A program made the position numbers and the translations under genes. Positions 1 through 9,409 of a DNA stretch of 64,000 bases are shown one piece after another (the first letter of the stretch is position 1; each line of letters starts with the position of its first letter). The notes beneath the pieces were generated by a model, which worked only from the letters and a program-made list of their open reading frames with translations, was not told where the DNA came from and searched no databases. Source of the DNA: Candidatus Peregrinibacteria bacterium RIFOXYB2_FULL_33_20 (lineage in GTDB: Bacteria > Patescibacteriota > Gracilibacteria > UBA1369 > GWF2-33-10); assembly GCA_001788835.1 (NCBI GenBank), contig MFXK01000006.1, forward strand, positions 1 to 64,000, read 5' to 3'.

Positions 1-61
1 CCATTACGTTTACTAGCAAGAATATATACAAAATAAGTTTTATCCATAATAAGTATGTTTA

Positions 62-89
62 CTGGATACCAGCCTTCGCTGGTATGACC
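62..89. repeat. Palindromic 'GGAATGAC-type' dispersed repeat
   Basis: A perfect 8-bp inverted repeat (ATACCAGC at 66-73, GCTGGTAT at 78-85, loop CTTC) sits between CTGG and GACC. This is the layout of the widespread bacterial repeat CTGGATTCCTGC..GCAGGAATGAC. A related copy with an 8-bp stem (ATTCCTGT/ACAGGAAT) lies inside ftcD at 63363-63387, and a half copy (CAGGAATGACA) is at 38560-38570. Confidence 0.7.
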
Positions 90-180
90 TTGCGACAAAT
101 AATATCCTATATTTCTGGTCTTTTCATGAATTTTTTAAATTATTTTTTCAAACCAAAAATCAGATGATCGATTTTATTTT

Positions 181-209
181 TTGACTTTCAGAAAAATATC
201 ATATAAAAT
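181..209 (+). promoter_or_regulatory. Probable rpoBC promoter
   Basis: TTGACT (181-186) and TAAAAT (204-209) are separated by 17 bases. The same hexamers and spacing recur upstream of rplC (19769-19797). The predicted start point would leave a leader of about 120 bases before rpoB. This is an inference from sequence only. Confidence 0.55.
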
Positions 210-337
210 TTTATGGCTTGTATTCTAAGCAGGTTTTTGGTATCGAGTTTAGCTTTGAATGACCTTTCGGTAAATTGAGCTGGCAATAGCGCTGGCTTTG
301 TATTAAGAAGGTTTATTTTCATATTTTATAAAAAATC

Positions 338-3300
338 ATGGCTACCAAAACATTCACCAAAAAAATCGTAAAATCTGTTAAAATTTCTAAAAAACTAGAA
401 AACCCTCAAAAGGAGAAAACAGCTGGAGCTATTTTAGAATTTAATAATAACAGGGAAAATTACTCCAAAGAAAAATCCGTGGTGCCAATTCCTAATTTGA
501 TAGAAGTTCAGTTGAATTCTTATCAGTGGTTTTTGGAAAACGGTATTAAAGAATTATTAGATGAAGTGTCTCCGATAACTGATTTTTCCGGCAAAAAGAT
601 TGAACTTCATTTTTTGGAGCATTCATTTGAAGCGCCAAAGTATGATGCCAGAACGGCTTTGAGTAAAAATATTACTTTGGAGGGATCATTGAAGGCAAAA
701 GTACAATTGGTTAATAAAGAAACTGGTGAAATTAAAGAACAAGAAGTGTTTCTAGGGCCGGTGCCATATATGACTGAAAACGGCACTTTTATCATTAATG
801 GCAATAAAAGAGTTGTAGTTAATCAAATTGTTAGGTCTCCAGGCGTGTTTTTCGCGAAAAATCCTTTATTCCCAAAATATTTTAACGCTAAAATAATTCC
901 TACCCGTGGATGTTGGTTGGAGATTGAAACAGATAAAAGAGGCGTAATTTCCATTAAAATTGATAGAAAAAGGAAAATGCCGGTCAGTTCTTTGCTTAGA
1001 GTGTTTGGTTATGAAAGGGATGAACAAATTTTAGGTTTATTTAAGGATTTATTGGTAAACGCGGAAGAAAATTTTATTTTAAAAACCCTGCAAAAAGATT
1101 CGGCCAAAACGGCTGATGAAGCCTTGATTGCCGTTCATAGAAGGGTAAGGCCTGGCGATCTGGCTAATCCGGAAAATGCTAGAGCCTTGATTGAGTCAAT
1201 GTTTTTTGATTTTAAAAAATATGATTTAGGTAAAGTTGCCAGATACAAAATCAACAAAAGACTAAATTTGGACACACCAAATACTAAAGAATATCACACC
1301 TTCCAGGTTCAGGATTTTGTGGCGGTGTTGAGAGAAATTATCAAATTAAATATTGAAGGAGGTGTTTCTGATGATATTGACCATTTAAGTAATCGAAGAG
1401 TGAGGGCGGTTGGCGAATTAATGCAGTTGAAATTTAGAGTAGGCTTGGCTCGCACTGTTCGTATTGTTCAGGATAGAACGACTTTGATGGATTTATCTCA
1501 AGTGATACCTAATCAATTGATCAACTGTCGTCCGATTACCGCAGCTTTAAAAGAATTTTTTTCTAACTCTCAGATGTCTCAATTCATGGATGAGACAAAT
1601 CCGTTAGCCGCTTTATCTCACAAAAGACGTTTATCAGCAATGGGGCCGGGAGGTTTGTCGAGAGAAAGAGCTTCGTTTGAAGTGAGAGATGTGCATCCTA
1701 CACATTACGGCAGGATTTGTCCGATTGAAACACCGGAAGGTCCAAACATTGGTTTGGTTACTCACTTATCAACTTACGCGAAAATTAATGAATATGGCTT
1801 TATTCAAACTCCATACCGAAAAGTGAGGAATACGGTAAAAAATGATCCCAAAGAAACAATTGGCAGAACTATTGATGAAACAATTCAATTGCCAGGAGAA
1901 AAGAAGCCTTTAATTGAAAGTGGACAGATAATTAGCGAGAAAGACGCCAAAAAACTCGCTTCTTTAAAAAACAAAAAAGAAATCATTGTTAGAAGTTATT
2001 TAACTAATGAGTTTGACTATTTTGATGCGGACGAAGAAAAATCGTTGGTGATTGCTCAGGCTGGCAGTGAGGTGAATGAGAAACTGGAATTTGTGAAAAA
2101 TTTAATTCCAGCCAGAGTAAATTTGGAGCCGGTATCGGTGCCTTATGCGAAGGTTACCAATATTGATGCTTCGCCAATTCAGGTGATTTCTATTTCTACT
2201 TCTCTTATTAAGTTTGCGCATCATACTGAAGCGGTACGTGCTACCATGGGAACAAATATGGCGCGCCAGGCAGTGTCATTGGTTAGTCCAATAGCACCGA
2301 TAATAGGGACCGGAATGGAAGCGGCGGTAGCGAGAAGTTCCGGACAAATGATTTATGCGGAAGAGGATGGGCAGATTCTAGATTTTGATGCGGAAAGTAT
2401 TACGGTCATTTATGATTCAGGGCGCAAAGTGACTTATTATTTAGATATATATGAAAGATCAAATCAGGCAACTTGTATCCATCAGCGAGTTAGTCGTTTA
2501 TTACAGCCTGGCATAAAATTCAAAAAAAATGCGGTATTAAGCGATGGGCCATCAATAGATGGTGGAGAATTAGCCTTAGGCACTAACCTGTTAGCGGCGT
2601 ATTTACTATGGGAAGGATATAATTTTGAAGATGCGATTATTCTTTCTGCTCGATTGGTGAAATGCGGAGTTTTTGATTCTATTCATATTGAACGGTATAT
2701 CGTAGATGTTAGAGATACAAAATTGGGACCAGAGATTGTGACCAAAGATATTCCTAATGTTAGCGAAAATAGGTTAAAAGAATTAACAGAAGATGGTGTG
2801 ATTAGAATTGGAGCCACAATTCATCCTGGTGATATTTTGGTGGGCAAGATCACTCCTAAAGGGGAAACAGAGTTATCTGCGGAAGAAAGATTATTGAGGG
2901 CGATATTTGGAGATAAAGCCAGAGATGTGAAAGATACTTCTCTTAGATTGCCAAGTGGCACTATGGGTAAAGTGGTAAGAATTCAAAGTTTTGACAGAAA
3001 GGATGGTGATGAATTACCGCCAGGCGTTATTAAACAGATTCAGATCAGTGTAGCGCAAAGAAGACAAATTTCTATTGGCGATAAGCTGGCCGGAAGATAT
3101 GGAAATAAAGGAGTGGTTGCGGCGGTGGTTGCGGAAGAAGATATGCCTTATTTGCCAGACGGTACGCCAGTGGATGTGATTTTAAATCCATTGGGAGTAA
3201 CTAGCCGTATGAATGTTGGCCAGATTTTGGAAGTACATTTGGGTTGGGCGGCTAGTAAGTTAGGAATTAAGGTGGCAACGCCAGCTATTAACGGTATTTC

Positions 3301-4168
3301 TTCGCAAGAAGTTAAAGATCTCTTGAAAAAAGCTGGATTACCTGAAGACGGTAAAATTACATTATATGATGGACGTACTGGTATACCGTTTGATCATAAA
3401 ATCGCTATCGGCTATACAGAAATTATGAAACTGAACCATTTGGTGGAAGATAAGATACACGCTAGGTCGGTTGGACCATACTCTTTGGTAACTCAACAGC
3501 CGTTAGGAGGTAAAGCTCAGGCTGGTGGTCAACGTTTTGGAGAAATGGAGGTGTGGGCATTGGAGGCTTATGGCGCCGCTCATATTTTGCAGGAAATTTT
3601 AACGATCAAGTCCGATGACGTCTTGGGTAGAACTAACGCTTACGAAGCCATTATTAAGGGTGATCAAATTAAGGCTCCTGATGTGCCAGAAAGCTTTAAC
3701 GTTTTAATTAAAGAATTGCAAAGTTTAGGTTTGAATGTGGAATTATTAAATTTGAGTAAGGATGAGAAAGAATTATTAAAAGAAAATAATATTGATGCTG
3801 AAATTTCGGTTGATGATGTTCAGGAGGCCGATGTACCAAAAGAAGATCAGGAATATGATCTGGATAAGAATTTTGATGAAGTGGAACATGAAAAAGTAGA
3901 AGAGGAGAAACCAGAATTTGGAGAAGAGCCAGACGCAGCGGTCACCACGGAAGAAGAGGAAGAAAAAGAAGAAAGTGTGATAAAAGATTTAGGACAAGAA
4001 ATAGAAATTCCAGAAGTGCCTTCAGATGAGGAGTTGGATCAATTGAAAGAATTAGAAGAATTAGGCGAATTAAATGAAGATCATGATTCATCTGAGGTGG
4101 AAAGCCTAGATGATATTCAAAGCGTTGAAGAAGCTGAAGATGAAAAGAGCAAAGAAGCCGAAGAATAA
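338..4168 (+). CDS. rpoB: DNA-directed RNA polymerase subunit beta
   Basis: This is the beta subunit of RNA polymerase, 1276 residues, which forms the catalytic cleft with beta-prime. The conserved part begins near residue 45 (VPIPNLIEVQLNSYQWF) after a Lys/Asn-rich N-terminal extension. The rifampicin region is present (DETNPLAALSHKRRLSAMG), as are the basic catalytic stretch GDKLAGRYGNKGVV and the C-terminal PLGGKAQAGGQRFGEMEVWA. The last roughly 120 residues form a Glu/Asp-rich low-complexity tail that is not part of the usual bacterial beta subunit. rpoC follows after 114 bases in the usual order. The ATG at 338 is the only sensible start; no Shine-Dalgarno sequence precedes it. Confidence 0.98.
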   Translation: MATKTFTKKIVKSVKISKKLENPQKEKTAGAILEFNNNRENYSKEKSVVPIPNLIEVQLNSYQWFLENGIKELLDEVSPITDFSGKKIELHFLEHSFEAPKYDARTALSKNITLEGSLKAKVQLVNKETGEIKEQEVFLGPVPYMTENGTFIINGNKRVVVNQIVRSPGVFFAKNPLFPKYFNAKIIPTRGCWLEIETDKRGVISIKIDRKRKMPVSSLLRVFGYERDEQILGLFKDLLVNAEENFILKTLQKDSAKTADEALIAVHRRVRPGDLANPENARALIESMFFDFKKYDLGKVARYKINKRLNLDTPNTKEYHTFQVQDFVAVLREIIKLNIEGGVSDDIDHLSNRRVRAVGELMQLKFRVGLARTVRIVQDRTTLMDLSQVIPNQLINCRPITAALKEFFSNSQMSQFMDETNPLAALSHKRRLSAMGPGGLSRERASFEVRDVHPTHYGRICPIETPEGPNIGLVTHLSTYAKINEYGFIQTPYRKVRNTVKNDPKETIGRTIDETIQLPGEKKPLIESGQIISEKDAKKLASLKNKKEIIVRSYLTNEFDYFDADEEKSLVIAQAGSEVNEKLEFVKNLIPARVNLEPVSVPYAKVTNIDASPIQVISISTSLIKFAHHTEAVRATMGTNMARQAVSLVSPIAPIIGTGMEAAVARSSGQMIYAEEDGQILDFDAESITVIYDSGRKVTYYLDIYERSNQATCIHQRVSRLLQPGIKFKKNAVLSDGPSIDGGELALGTNLLAAYLLWEGYNFEDAIILSARLVKCGVFDSIHIERYIVDVRDTKLGPEIVTKDIPNVSENRLKELTEDGVIRIGATIHPGDILVGKITPKGETELSAEERLLRAIFGDKARDVKDTSLRLPSGTMGKVVRIQSFDRKDGDELPPGVIKQIQISVAQRRQISIGDKLAGRYGNKGVVAAVVAEEDMPYLPDGTPVDVILNPLGVTSRMNVGQILEVHLGWAASKLGIKVATPAINGISSQEVKDLLKKAGLPEDGKITLYDGRTGIPFDHKIAIGYTEIMKLNHLVEDKIHARSVGPYSLVTQQPLGGKAQAGGQRFGEMEVWALEAYGAAHILQEILTIKSDDVLGRTNAYEAIIKGDQIKAPDVPESFNVLIKELQSLGLNVELLNLSKDEKELLKENNIDAEISVDDVQEADVPKEDQEYDLDKNFDEVEHEKVEEEKPEFGEEPDAAVTTEEEEEKEESVIKDLGQEIEIPEVPSDEELDQLKELEELGELNEDHDSSEVESLDDIQSVEEAEDEKSKEAEE

Positions 4169-4282
4169 ATTTTAATAATTTATATTTTTAATCATTAAAG
4201 CTATTCCTTTGGGATTCCAAATCGTTCATATTCAGTAGAAAAGCCTTTTGGAGTTCTAACTCCCTACATTAATTTCAAAATT

Positions 4283-7200
4283 ATGACACAAAAACTTTTT
4301 AATGCCGTTTCAATATCTATAGCTTCTCCAGATCAAATTCTGTCTTGGTCACACGGTGAGGTAAAGAAACCTGAAACTATCAATTATCGTACACAAAAAG
4401 CCGAAAGAGATGGATTGTTTTGTGAAAGGATTTTTGGTCCTACGAAAAACTATGAATGTTATTGCGGAAAATATAAAAGAATCCGTTATAAAGGCATTAT
4501 ATGTGAAAAGTGCGGCGTTGAAGTCACTCATTCTAGAGTCAGAAGAGAACGAATGGGGCATATTAAGTTAGCTGTACCGGTAACTCATATTTGGTTTTTA
4601 CGTTCCACTCCCAGCAGATTAGGACTGCTTTTGAACTTGCCGATCAGGACGATTGAACAGGTGGTTTATTTTGCCGCCTATATTATTATTAGTGTTGATA
4701 GTGATGCAAAAAAGAAGGCTCTAGAACAGCTTGAAGAAGAGTTTAAAATGTATAAACAAAAAGCTTTGAAAGATATGAAAAATAAAATTACCGAGGGGCG
4801 AGAATCTTGTAAGGACAGTAGTGACCAATTAGATGAAGAAATCAAGAAAATAGAAAAAGAGACTTCTATTTATATTGAAGAGTTAGAATCCAAAAAACAA
4901 GCGGCTAAAGAAGAATTAAACATGTTAAGGAAAACCGGCGTGCTGTCTGAATTTGAATTTAGAAATTTATCAATGAAGTTTGGACATGTATTTAAAGCGG
5001 GAACTGGAGCTGAAGCCATTAGGGAAATTATCAGCGATATTGAACTTAGAAAAACTTTGGATGAATTAAAAGAAGAGCTGAAAAGATCTTCTGCGCAAAA
5101 AAAGAAAAAAGTTATTAAAAGAATTAAATTTATCGGGGGTCTATTAAAGGCCAATATCAGACCAGAATGGACAATTATGACTATTTTGCCTGTCATCCCG
5201 CCTGATTTGCGCCCAATGGTTCAATTAGATGGTGGTCGTTTTGCCGCTTCAGATTTAAATGATTTATATCGAAGAGTGATTAATAGGAATAACCGTTTGA
5301 AAAGATTATTGGCAATAGGTGCGCCTGAGGTGATTTGTCGAAATGAAAAGAGAATGCTTCAAGAAGCAGTTGATGCTATGTTGTGTAACAATGGTCCTCA
5401 TAGCGGTAAAACAGTATTCAACATTGGTAGCAAACGAAAATTACGATCATTATCTGACATGTTGAAAGGTAAGCAAGGTCGATTTAGACAAAACTTACTT
5501 GGTAAACGTGTTGATTATTCAGGACGTTCTGTAATTGTTGTTGGTCCAAAACTTAAATTGCATCAGTGCGGTATACCTAAAAAAATGGCTTTGGAACTTT
5601 TTAAACCATTTGTGATCGGAGAATTAATCAGAAACGGTTTTGCTCCTAACATGAAACATGCGGAAAAAATTATTATTGCGGAAAAACCTGAAGTGTGGGA
5701 TGCCTTGCAGGTAGCTACTCAGAATTATTATGTGTTGCTGAATAGAGCACCAACTTTACATAGACTGGGTATACAAGCATTCCAGCCTATTTTGATTGAA
5801 GGCGATGCGATTCAGATTCATCCTTTAGTTTGCGCGGCTTTTAATGCGGATTTCGATGGCGATCAAATGGCGGTGCATTTGCCTTTGTCAAAAGAGGCTC
5901 AAGAAGAAGCAAAAAACATTATGCTTTCATCTCTTAATTTATTGAAGCCATCGAGCGGTGATCCAACGACTACTCCGGCTCAGGATATGATTTTGGGATG
6001 TTATTATTTAACTCGTCTTAATGAAAAAGATAAGAGGGAGATTGTTTTTGCTGATCTTAATGAAGCGATTATGGCTTATAGGCACGAATATGTCCATTTA
6101 CAATCTTTGATCAGAGCTCGTGTCAATGGTGAAATTATTGAAACTTCAGTGGGCAGGTTGATTTTTAATTCTTTTATTCCTAAGGAACTGCAATTTATAA
6201 ATAAAGCTATCAAAAAAAGTGACTTAGAATCATTAGTAAGCAAATGCTATGAGAAGATTGGACAAGAAGCAACGGCAGTGCTTTGTGATAATTTAAAACA
6301 TGTAGGCTTTAAGTTTGCCACTAAATCAGGTTTAACTTTTAGCGTTGAAGATTTGATTGTGCCAAAAGAAAAAGTGGAATTGATTAAACAAGCTGACGCT
6401 GTTATTGATCGAATTAATGATCAATTTCAATTAGGTTTAATGACGGACAATGAGAGATATCAACAAACCATTGAAACTTGGTCTAATACCAAATCTGAAG
6501 TTTCAGCAGCCATGGTGAAAGAATTTAATAAATTTAAAGATAATGATATTTATTATCAAATAGATTCAGGCGCTAGAGGTAACTGGGGGCAGGTAACTCA
6601 GTTATGCGGCATGAAGGGGCTGGTAAAGAGTCCAACTGGTAAAACGATTGAATTGCCAATTAAAGAATCGTTTAAGGAAGGTCTTGAGCCTTTGTCTACT
6701 TTCATTGCTGCTCATGGTGGTAGAAAAGGTAAAGTTGATACGGCTTTGAAAACAGCTGAAGCCGGTTACCTTACTCGCCGCTTGGTTGATGCTGTGCAGG
6801 ATGTGATAGTCAGGGAAGCTGATTGTGGATCATCTTACCAACATATTATTGCTAGAAGTGAAAGTGATAAAATTGGTGAGGCGTTTGAAAATAGAATTTT
6901 TGGAAGAGTCGTAACGCAACCAGTTGTTAACCCCAATACCGGGGAAGTCATTGTTAATGTAAATGAAGAGATAAGTAGTGACGCGGTGAGACAAATTGAA
7001 GAATTACAAGTTAGCGAAGTGGCGGTAAGAGCAATTTTTGCTTGTAAAACTGAAAATGGCATTTGTCAAAAATGTTATGGTAAAGATTTAAGCACCAACA
7101 AAACTGCTGAATTGGGAACAGCCGTTGGTATCTTAGCGGCGCAGAGCATTGGTGAACCTGGCACACAGTTAACCATGCGTACCTTTCATACTGGTGGTGT

Positions 7201-8110
7201 GGCTGGAGCTTCGGGTGAAGAAGACATTACTCAGGGTTTAACCAGAGTAGAAGAATTATTTGAAGGGCGCTCGCCTAAATTCCCAGCGGTATTAAGTGAG
7301 GTGGATGGCGTCGCTCATATTAATAATAAGAAGAATCACACGGAAGTGCATATTACTCCAGATAAACCTTTGGAATATGTTTATGATATTGAACCTGATA
7401 TGGAAATCAAAGTGCAAGTTGGCGAAGAAATCAAGGAAAAACAAATTTTAGCTAGATCCCCTTTCAAAAGAGTGGTTAGATCAAACATTTTTGGCAAAAT
7501 TTTAAGCCTAGATAATTGTGAAATTAGAATTATGGCTGGTACTGTGGAAGATAAAATTTATGAAGTTCCTACTACACGCCGATTGCTTATAAAAAATAAA
7601 GATAAAGTGTCTGTGGGGACGGCGCTTTGTAGGGGGCCAATTGATCCCCGTGAACTCTTGAGACTAAAGGGCCCATACGAAGTGCAGAAATATATTATTA
7701 AAGAAGTGCAGAATATTTACGCTAATCAGGGACAGACAATTAATGACAAACATATTGAAATAGTAGTAACGCAAATGTTATCTAAATCTAGGATTACTGA
7801 GCCTGGAGATAGCACTTTCTTGATTGGACAGATCATTGAAAATAATACTTTGACTAAAACTAATGAATTATTAGCGGCAGACAATAAACGACTTATTAAA
7901 GCCGAGCAGTTATTATTAGGATTAACGAGAGTGTCTTTGCAGACTTCTAGTTGGTTGGCGGCAGCTTCATTCCAAGAAACAATTAGAGTTTTGGTGGAAG
8001 CGGCTACCACTAAGAGAGTTGATTTGCTTAAAGGCTTGAAAGAGAATGTAATCATTGGTAGGCTGATTCCAGCTGGGCGAAATTATCAAAAAATGATTGC
8101 CAAAATTTAA
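4283..8110 (+). CDS. rpoC: DNA-directed RNA polymerase subunit beta-prime
   Basis: This is the beta-prime subunit, 1275 residues, carrying the polymerase active site. The N-terminal zinc ribbon has Cys59, Cys61, Cys74 and Cys77. The Mg-binding loop NADFDGDQMAVH lies near residue 520. The second zinc site uses ADCGSS and CKTENGICQKC near residues 855-935. The bridge-helix and trigger-loop region is recognisable (AAQSIGEPGTQLTMRTFHTGG), and the C-terminal SSWLAAASFQETIRVL block is intact. Residues around 135-215 form a charged, coiled-coil-like insertion typical of this part of the subunit. It follows rpoB and is probably co-transcribed with it; rpsL begins 95 bases downstream. Confidence 0.98.
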   Translation: MTQKLFNAVSISIASPDQILSWSHGEVKKPETINYRTQKAERDGLFCERIFGPTKNYECYCGKYKRIRYKGIICEKCGVEVTHSRVRRERMGHIKLAVPVTHIWFLRSTPSRLGLLLNLPIRTIEQVVYFAAYIIISVDSDAKKKALEQLEEEFKMYKQKALKDMKNKITEGRESCKDSSDQLDEEIKKIEKETSIYIEELESKKQAAKEELNMLRKTGVLSEFEFRNLSMKFGHVFKAGTGAEAIREIISDIELRKTLDELKEELKRSSAQKKKKVIKRIKFIGGLLKANIRPEWTIMTILPVIPPDLRPMVQLDGGRFAASDLNDLYRRVINRNNRLKRLLAIGAPEVICRNEKRMLQEAVDAMLCNNGPHSGKTVFNIGSKRKLRSLSDMLKGKQGRFRQNLLGKRVDYSGRSVIVVGPKLKLHQCGIPKKMALELFKPFVIGELIRNGFAPNMKHAEKIIIAEKPEVWDALQVATQNYYVLLNRAPTLHRLGIQAFQPILIEGDAIQIHPLVCAAFNADFDGDQMAVHLPLSKEAQEEAKNIMLSSLNLLKPSSGDPTTTPAQDMILGCYYLTRLNEKDKREIVFADLNEAIMAYRHEYVHLQSLIRARVNGEIIETSVGRLIFNSFIPKELQFINKAIKKSDLESLVSKCYEKIGQEATAVLCDNLKHVGFKFATKSGLTFSVEDLIVPKEKVELIKQADAVIDRINDQFQLGLMTDNERYQQTIETWSNTKSEVSAAMVKEFNKFKDNDIYYQIDSGARGNWGQVTQLCGMKGLVKSPTGKTIELPIKESFKEGLEPLSTFIAAHGGRKGKVDTALKTAEAGYLTRRLVDAVQDVIVREADCGSSYQHIIARSESDKIGEAFENRIFGRVVTQPVVNPNTGEVIVNVNEEISSDAVRQIEELQVSEVAVRAIFACKTENGICQKCYGKDLSTNKTAELGTAVGILAAQSIGEPGTQLTMRTFHTGGVAGASGEEDITQGLTRVEELFEGRSPKFPAVLSEVDGVAHINNKKNHTEVHITPDKPLEYVYDIEPDMEIKVQVGEEIKEKQILARSPFKRVVRSNIFGKILSLDNCEIRIMAGTVEDKIYEVPTTRRLLIKNKDKVSVGTALCRGPIDPRELLRLKGPYEVQKYIIKEVQNIYANQGQTINDKHIEIVVTQMLSKSRITEPGDSTFLIGQIIENNTLTKTNELLAADNKRLIKAEQLLLGLTRVSLQTSSWLAAASFQETIRVLVEAATTKRVDLLKGLKENVIIGRLIPAGRNYQKMIAKI

Positions 8111-8171
8111 TATAAAATTGATTTTTTAAAATTTTTAACGTAAAATCCACAAGCTTTAATAATTAAGAATT

Positions 8172-8205
8172 GATAATCTAAAATTTAAAATCTAAAATTT
8201 CTCTA
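8172..8205 (+). promoter_or_regulatory. AT-repeat leader with AAAATTTCTC motif before rpsL
   Basis: The leader consists of degenerate repeats of the unit TCTAAAAT(TTAAAA) ending in AAAATTTCTCTA directly before the ATG. There is no purine-rich Shine-Dalgarno sequence. Near-identical leaders precede rplB, rpsS, rpsC, rpsH, rplF and rpsM, which suggests a role in translation initiation. Confidence 0.45.
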
Positions 8206-8619
8206 ATGTCTACCATTAATCAATTGATACGCCGTCCGAGAAAGAAAAAAGTTTGTCGCCAACCTGCTCGTGCCTTGGGAGCGATATTCAATACTTTGAA
8301 AGACAGACGCTTATCATTCAAATGTCCTCAAAAAAGAGGCGTATGTACTAGGGTTTACACTACTACCCCCAAGAAACCTAACTCTGCTTTAAGAAAAGTA
8401 GCTAAAGTGAAATTAACTAATGGGCATGAGGTAATTGCTTACATTCCAGGCGAAGGTCATAATTTACAGGAACATTCGGTGGTGATGATTCGTGGCGGTA
8501 GGGTAAAAGATTTACCAGGTGTGAGATATCATATTATTCGTGGCAAACTTGATACTCAGGGCGTCGACAAAAGAAGACAGGGACGCTCTCTTTATGGAGC
8601 CAAAAAGCCAAAATCTTAA
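8206..8619 (+). CDS. rpsL: Ribosomal protein uS12
   Basis: This is the decoding-centre protein of the small subunit, 137 residues. It contains the two streptomycin-related loops, [17 protein letters not shown] and [13 protein letters not shown], and the conserved [12 protein letters not shown]. The N-terminus is about 10 residues longer than in E. coli ([20 protein letters not shown]). It starts the str operon with rpsG only 19 bases downstream, as is usual. Confidence 0.98.
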   Translation: MSTINQLIRRPRKKKVCRQPARALGAIFNTLKDRRLSFKCPQKRGVCTRVYTTTPKKPNSALRKVAKVKLTNGHEVIAYIPGEGHNLQEHSVVMIRGGRVKDLPGVRYHIIRGKLDTQGVDKRRQGRSLYGAKKPKS

Positions 8620-8638
8620 TATTTATAAATAATTTTTT

Positions 8639-9106
8639 ATGTCAACGACAGCTAACGCACCAAAACCTAAATCTAATTATAAATTAGGAGTTTACGAAGA
8701 AAAATTTATAAATTATTTAATGAAGCAAGGTAAAAAAACCATTGCCAGGCAAATTTTTACTGACACTTTGGATTTGATTAAGGAGCGCAAGAAAGGAGCC
8801 GATCCGTTAGAAGTTTTTAAGGCCGCGATAGAACATGCTAAGCCAGCGATTGAAGTGCGTCCAAAAAGAGTGGGCGGAGCAATGTATCAAGTACCAAGAG
8901 ATGTACCGCCAGCTAGGCAATTAATGTTGGCTTATAGGTGGATACTAGAAGCTGCAAGACACAAGAAAGGCAGTCCGATGTATAAGAAACTTTGTGATGA
9001 ATTAATGCAAGCTTCAGATAATACTGGAGCCGCAGTTAAGAAGAAAGAAGATACACATAAAATGGCTCAAGCCAACAAAGCTTTTGCTCATTTGGCGAGA
9101 TATTAA
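8639..9106 (+). CDS. rpsG: Ribosomal protein uS7
   Basis: This is the 16S rRNA 3'-domain assembly protein, 155 residues. The beta-hairpin RPKRVGGAMYQVP and the C-terminal helix ending KMAQANKAFAHLARY are clear. It follows rpsL directly. In most bacteria fusA would come next, but here about 6.9 kb of unrelated DNA, part of it on the opposite strand, separates the two. Confidence 0.97.
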   Translation: MSTTANAPKPKSNYKLGVYEEKFINYLMKQGKKTIARQIFTDTLDLIKERKKGADPLEVFKAAIEHAKPAIEVRPKRVGGAMYQVPRDVPPARQLMLAYRWILEAARHKKGSPMYKKLCDELMQASDNTGAAVKKKEDTHKMAQANKAFAHLARY

Positions 9107-9145
9107 TTTGTTGTATTTGTAAAATTAACTAGTTAATATGGATGA

Positions 9146-9331
9146 AATTTTTGGCGTACAACAAATCAGACTGAGGTGGATTTCATAATTAAAGATGAAA
9201 ATTTATTTGAAGCTGTGGAAGTAAAATGGAATGGTGGAGCAAAACCAAAAAGTTTTGAAACTTTGAAAAAATATTATCCAGATATTCAAACTAGGGTAGT
9301 TAGTAGGGAGGAGGTATTGGCTGAAATCTAG
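9146..9331 (+). pseudogene. Remnant of a DUF4143-type ATPase (C-terminal tail only)
   Basis: The frame from 9146 to the TAG at 9329 reads NFWRTTNQTEVDFIIKD and ends in VVSREEVLAEI. This resembles the C-terminal nuclease-like segment of AAA/DUF4143 proteins, where FWR..-..EVDF carries the conserved Glu and Asp. A stop codon lies just upstream in the same frame (9143) and no start codon or ATPase domain is present. An intact member of the family starts 78 bases downstream, but its C-terminus (GKEIDFLVKK) differs in sequence. This therefore looks like the leftover of a different copy, not a piece of the neighbour. Confidence 0.7.
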
Positions 9332-9351
9332 ATTCAAGTATTAATAAATAT

Positions 9352-9380
9352 TTGCTAATTTGCATTTTTACGCTTATAAT
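9352..9380 (+). promoter_or_regulatory. Promoter of the AAA/DUF4143 ATPase gene
   Basis: TTGCTA (9352-9357) and a consensus TATAAT (9375-9380) are spaced by 17 bases. The predicted start lies about 20 bases before the ATG at 9410. The gene therefore has its own promoter and does not depend on the str operon. Confidence 0.6.
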
Positions 9381-9409
9381 TAAAGTATATTTAATAATTT
9401 TGCGCAGAA

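Larger units (their letters stand above)
1..337. other. Intergenic region upstream of rpoB
   Basis: No coding region is supported here. The stretch holds a palindromic repeat at 62-89, a plausible sigma-70-type promoter at 181-209, and a transcribed leader of about 120 bases before rpoB. I saw no rplJ/rplL-type gene in it, so whatever precedes rpoB lies outside the window. Confidence 0.7.
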
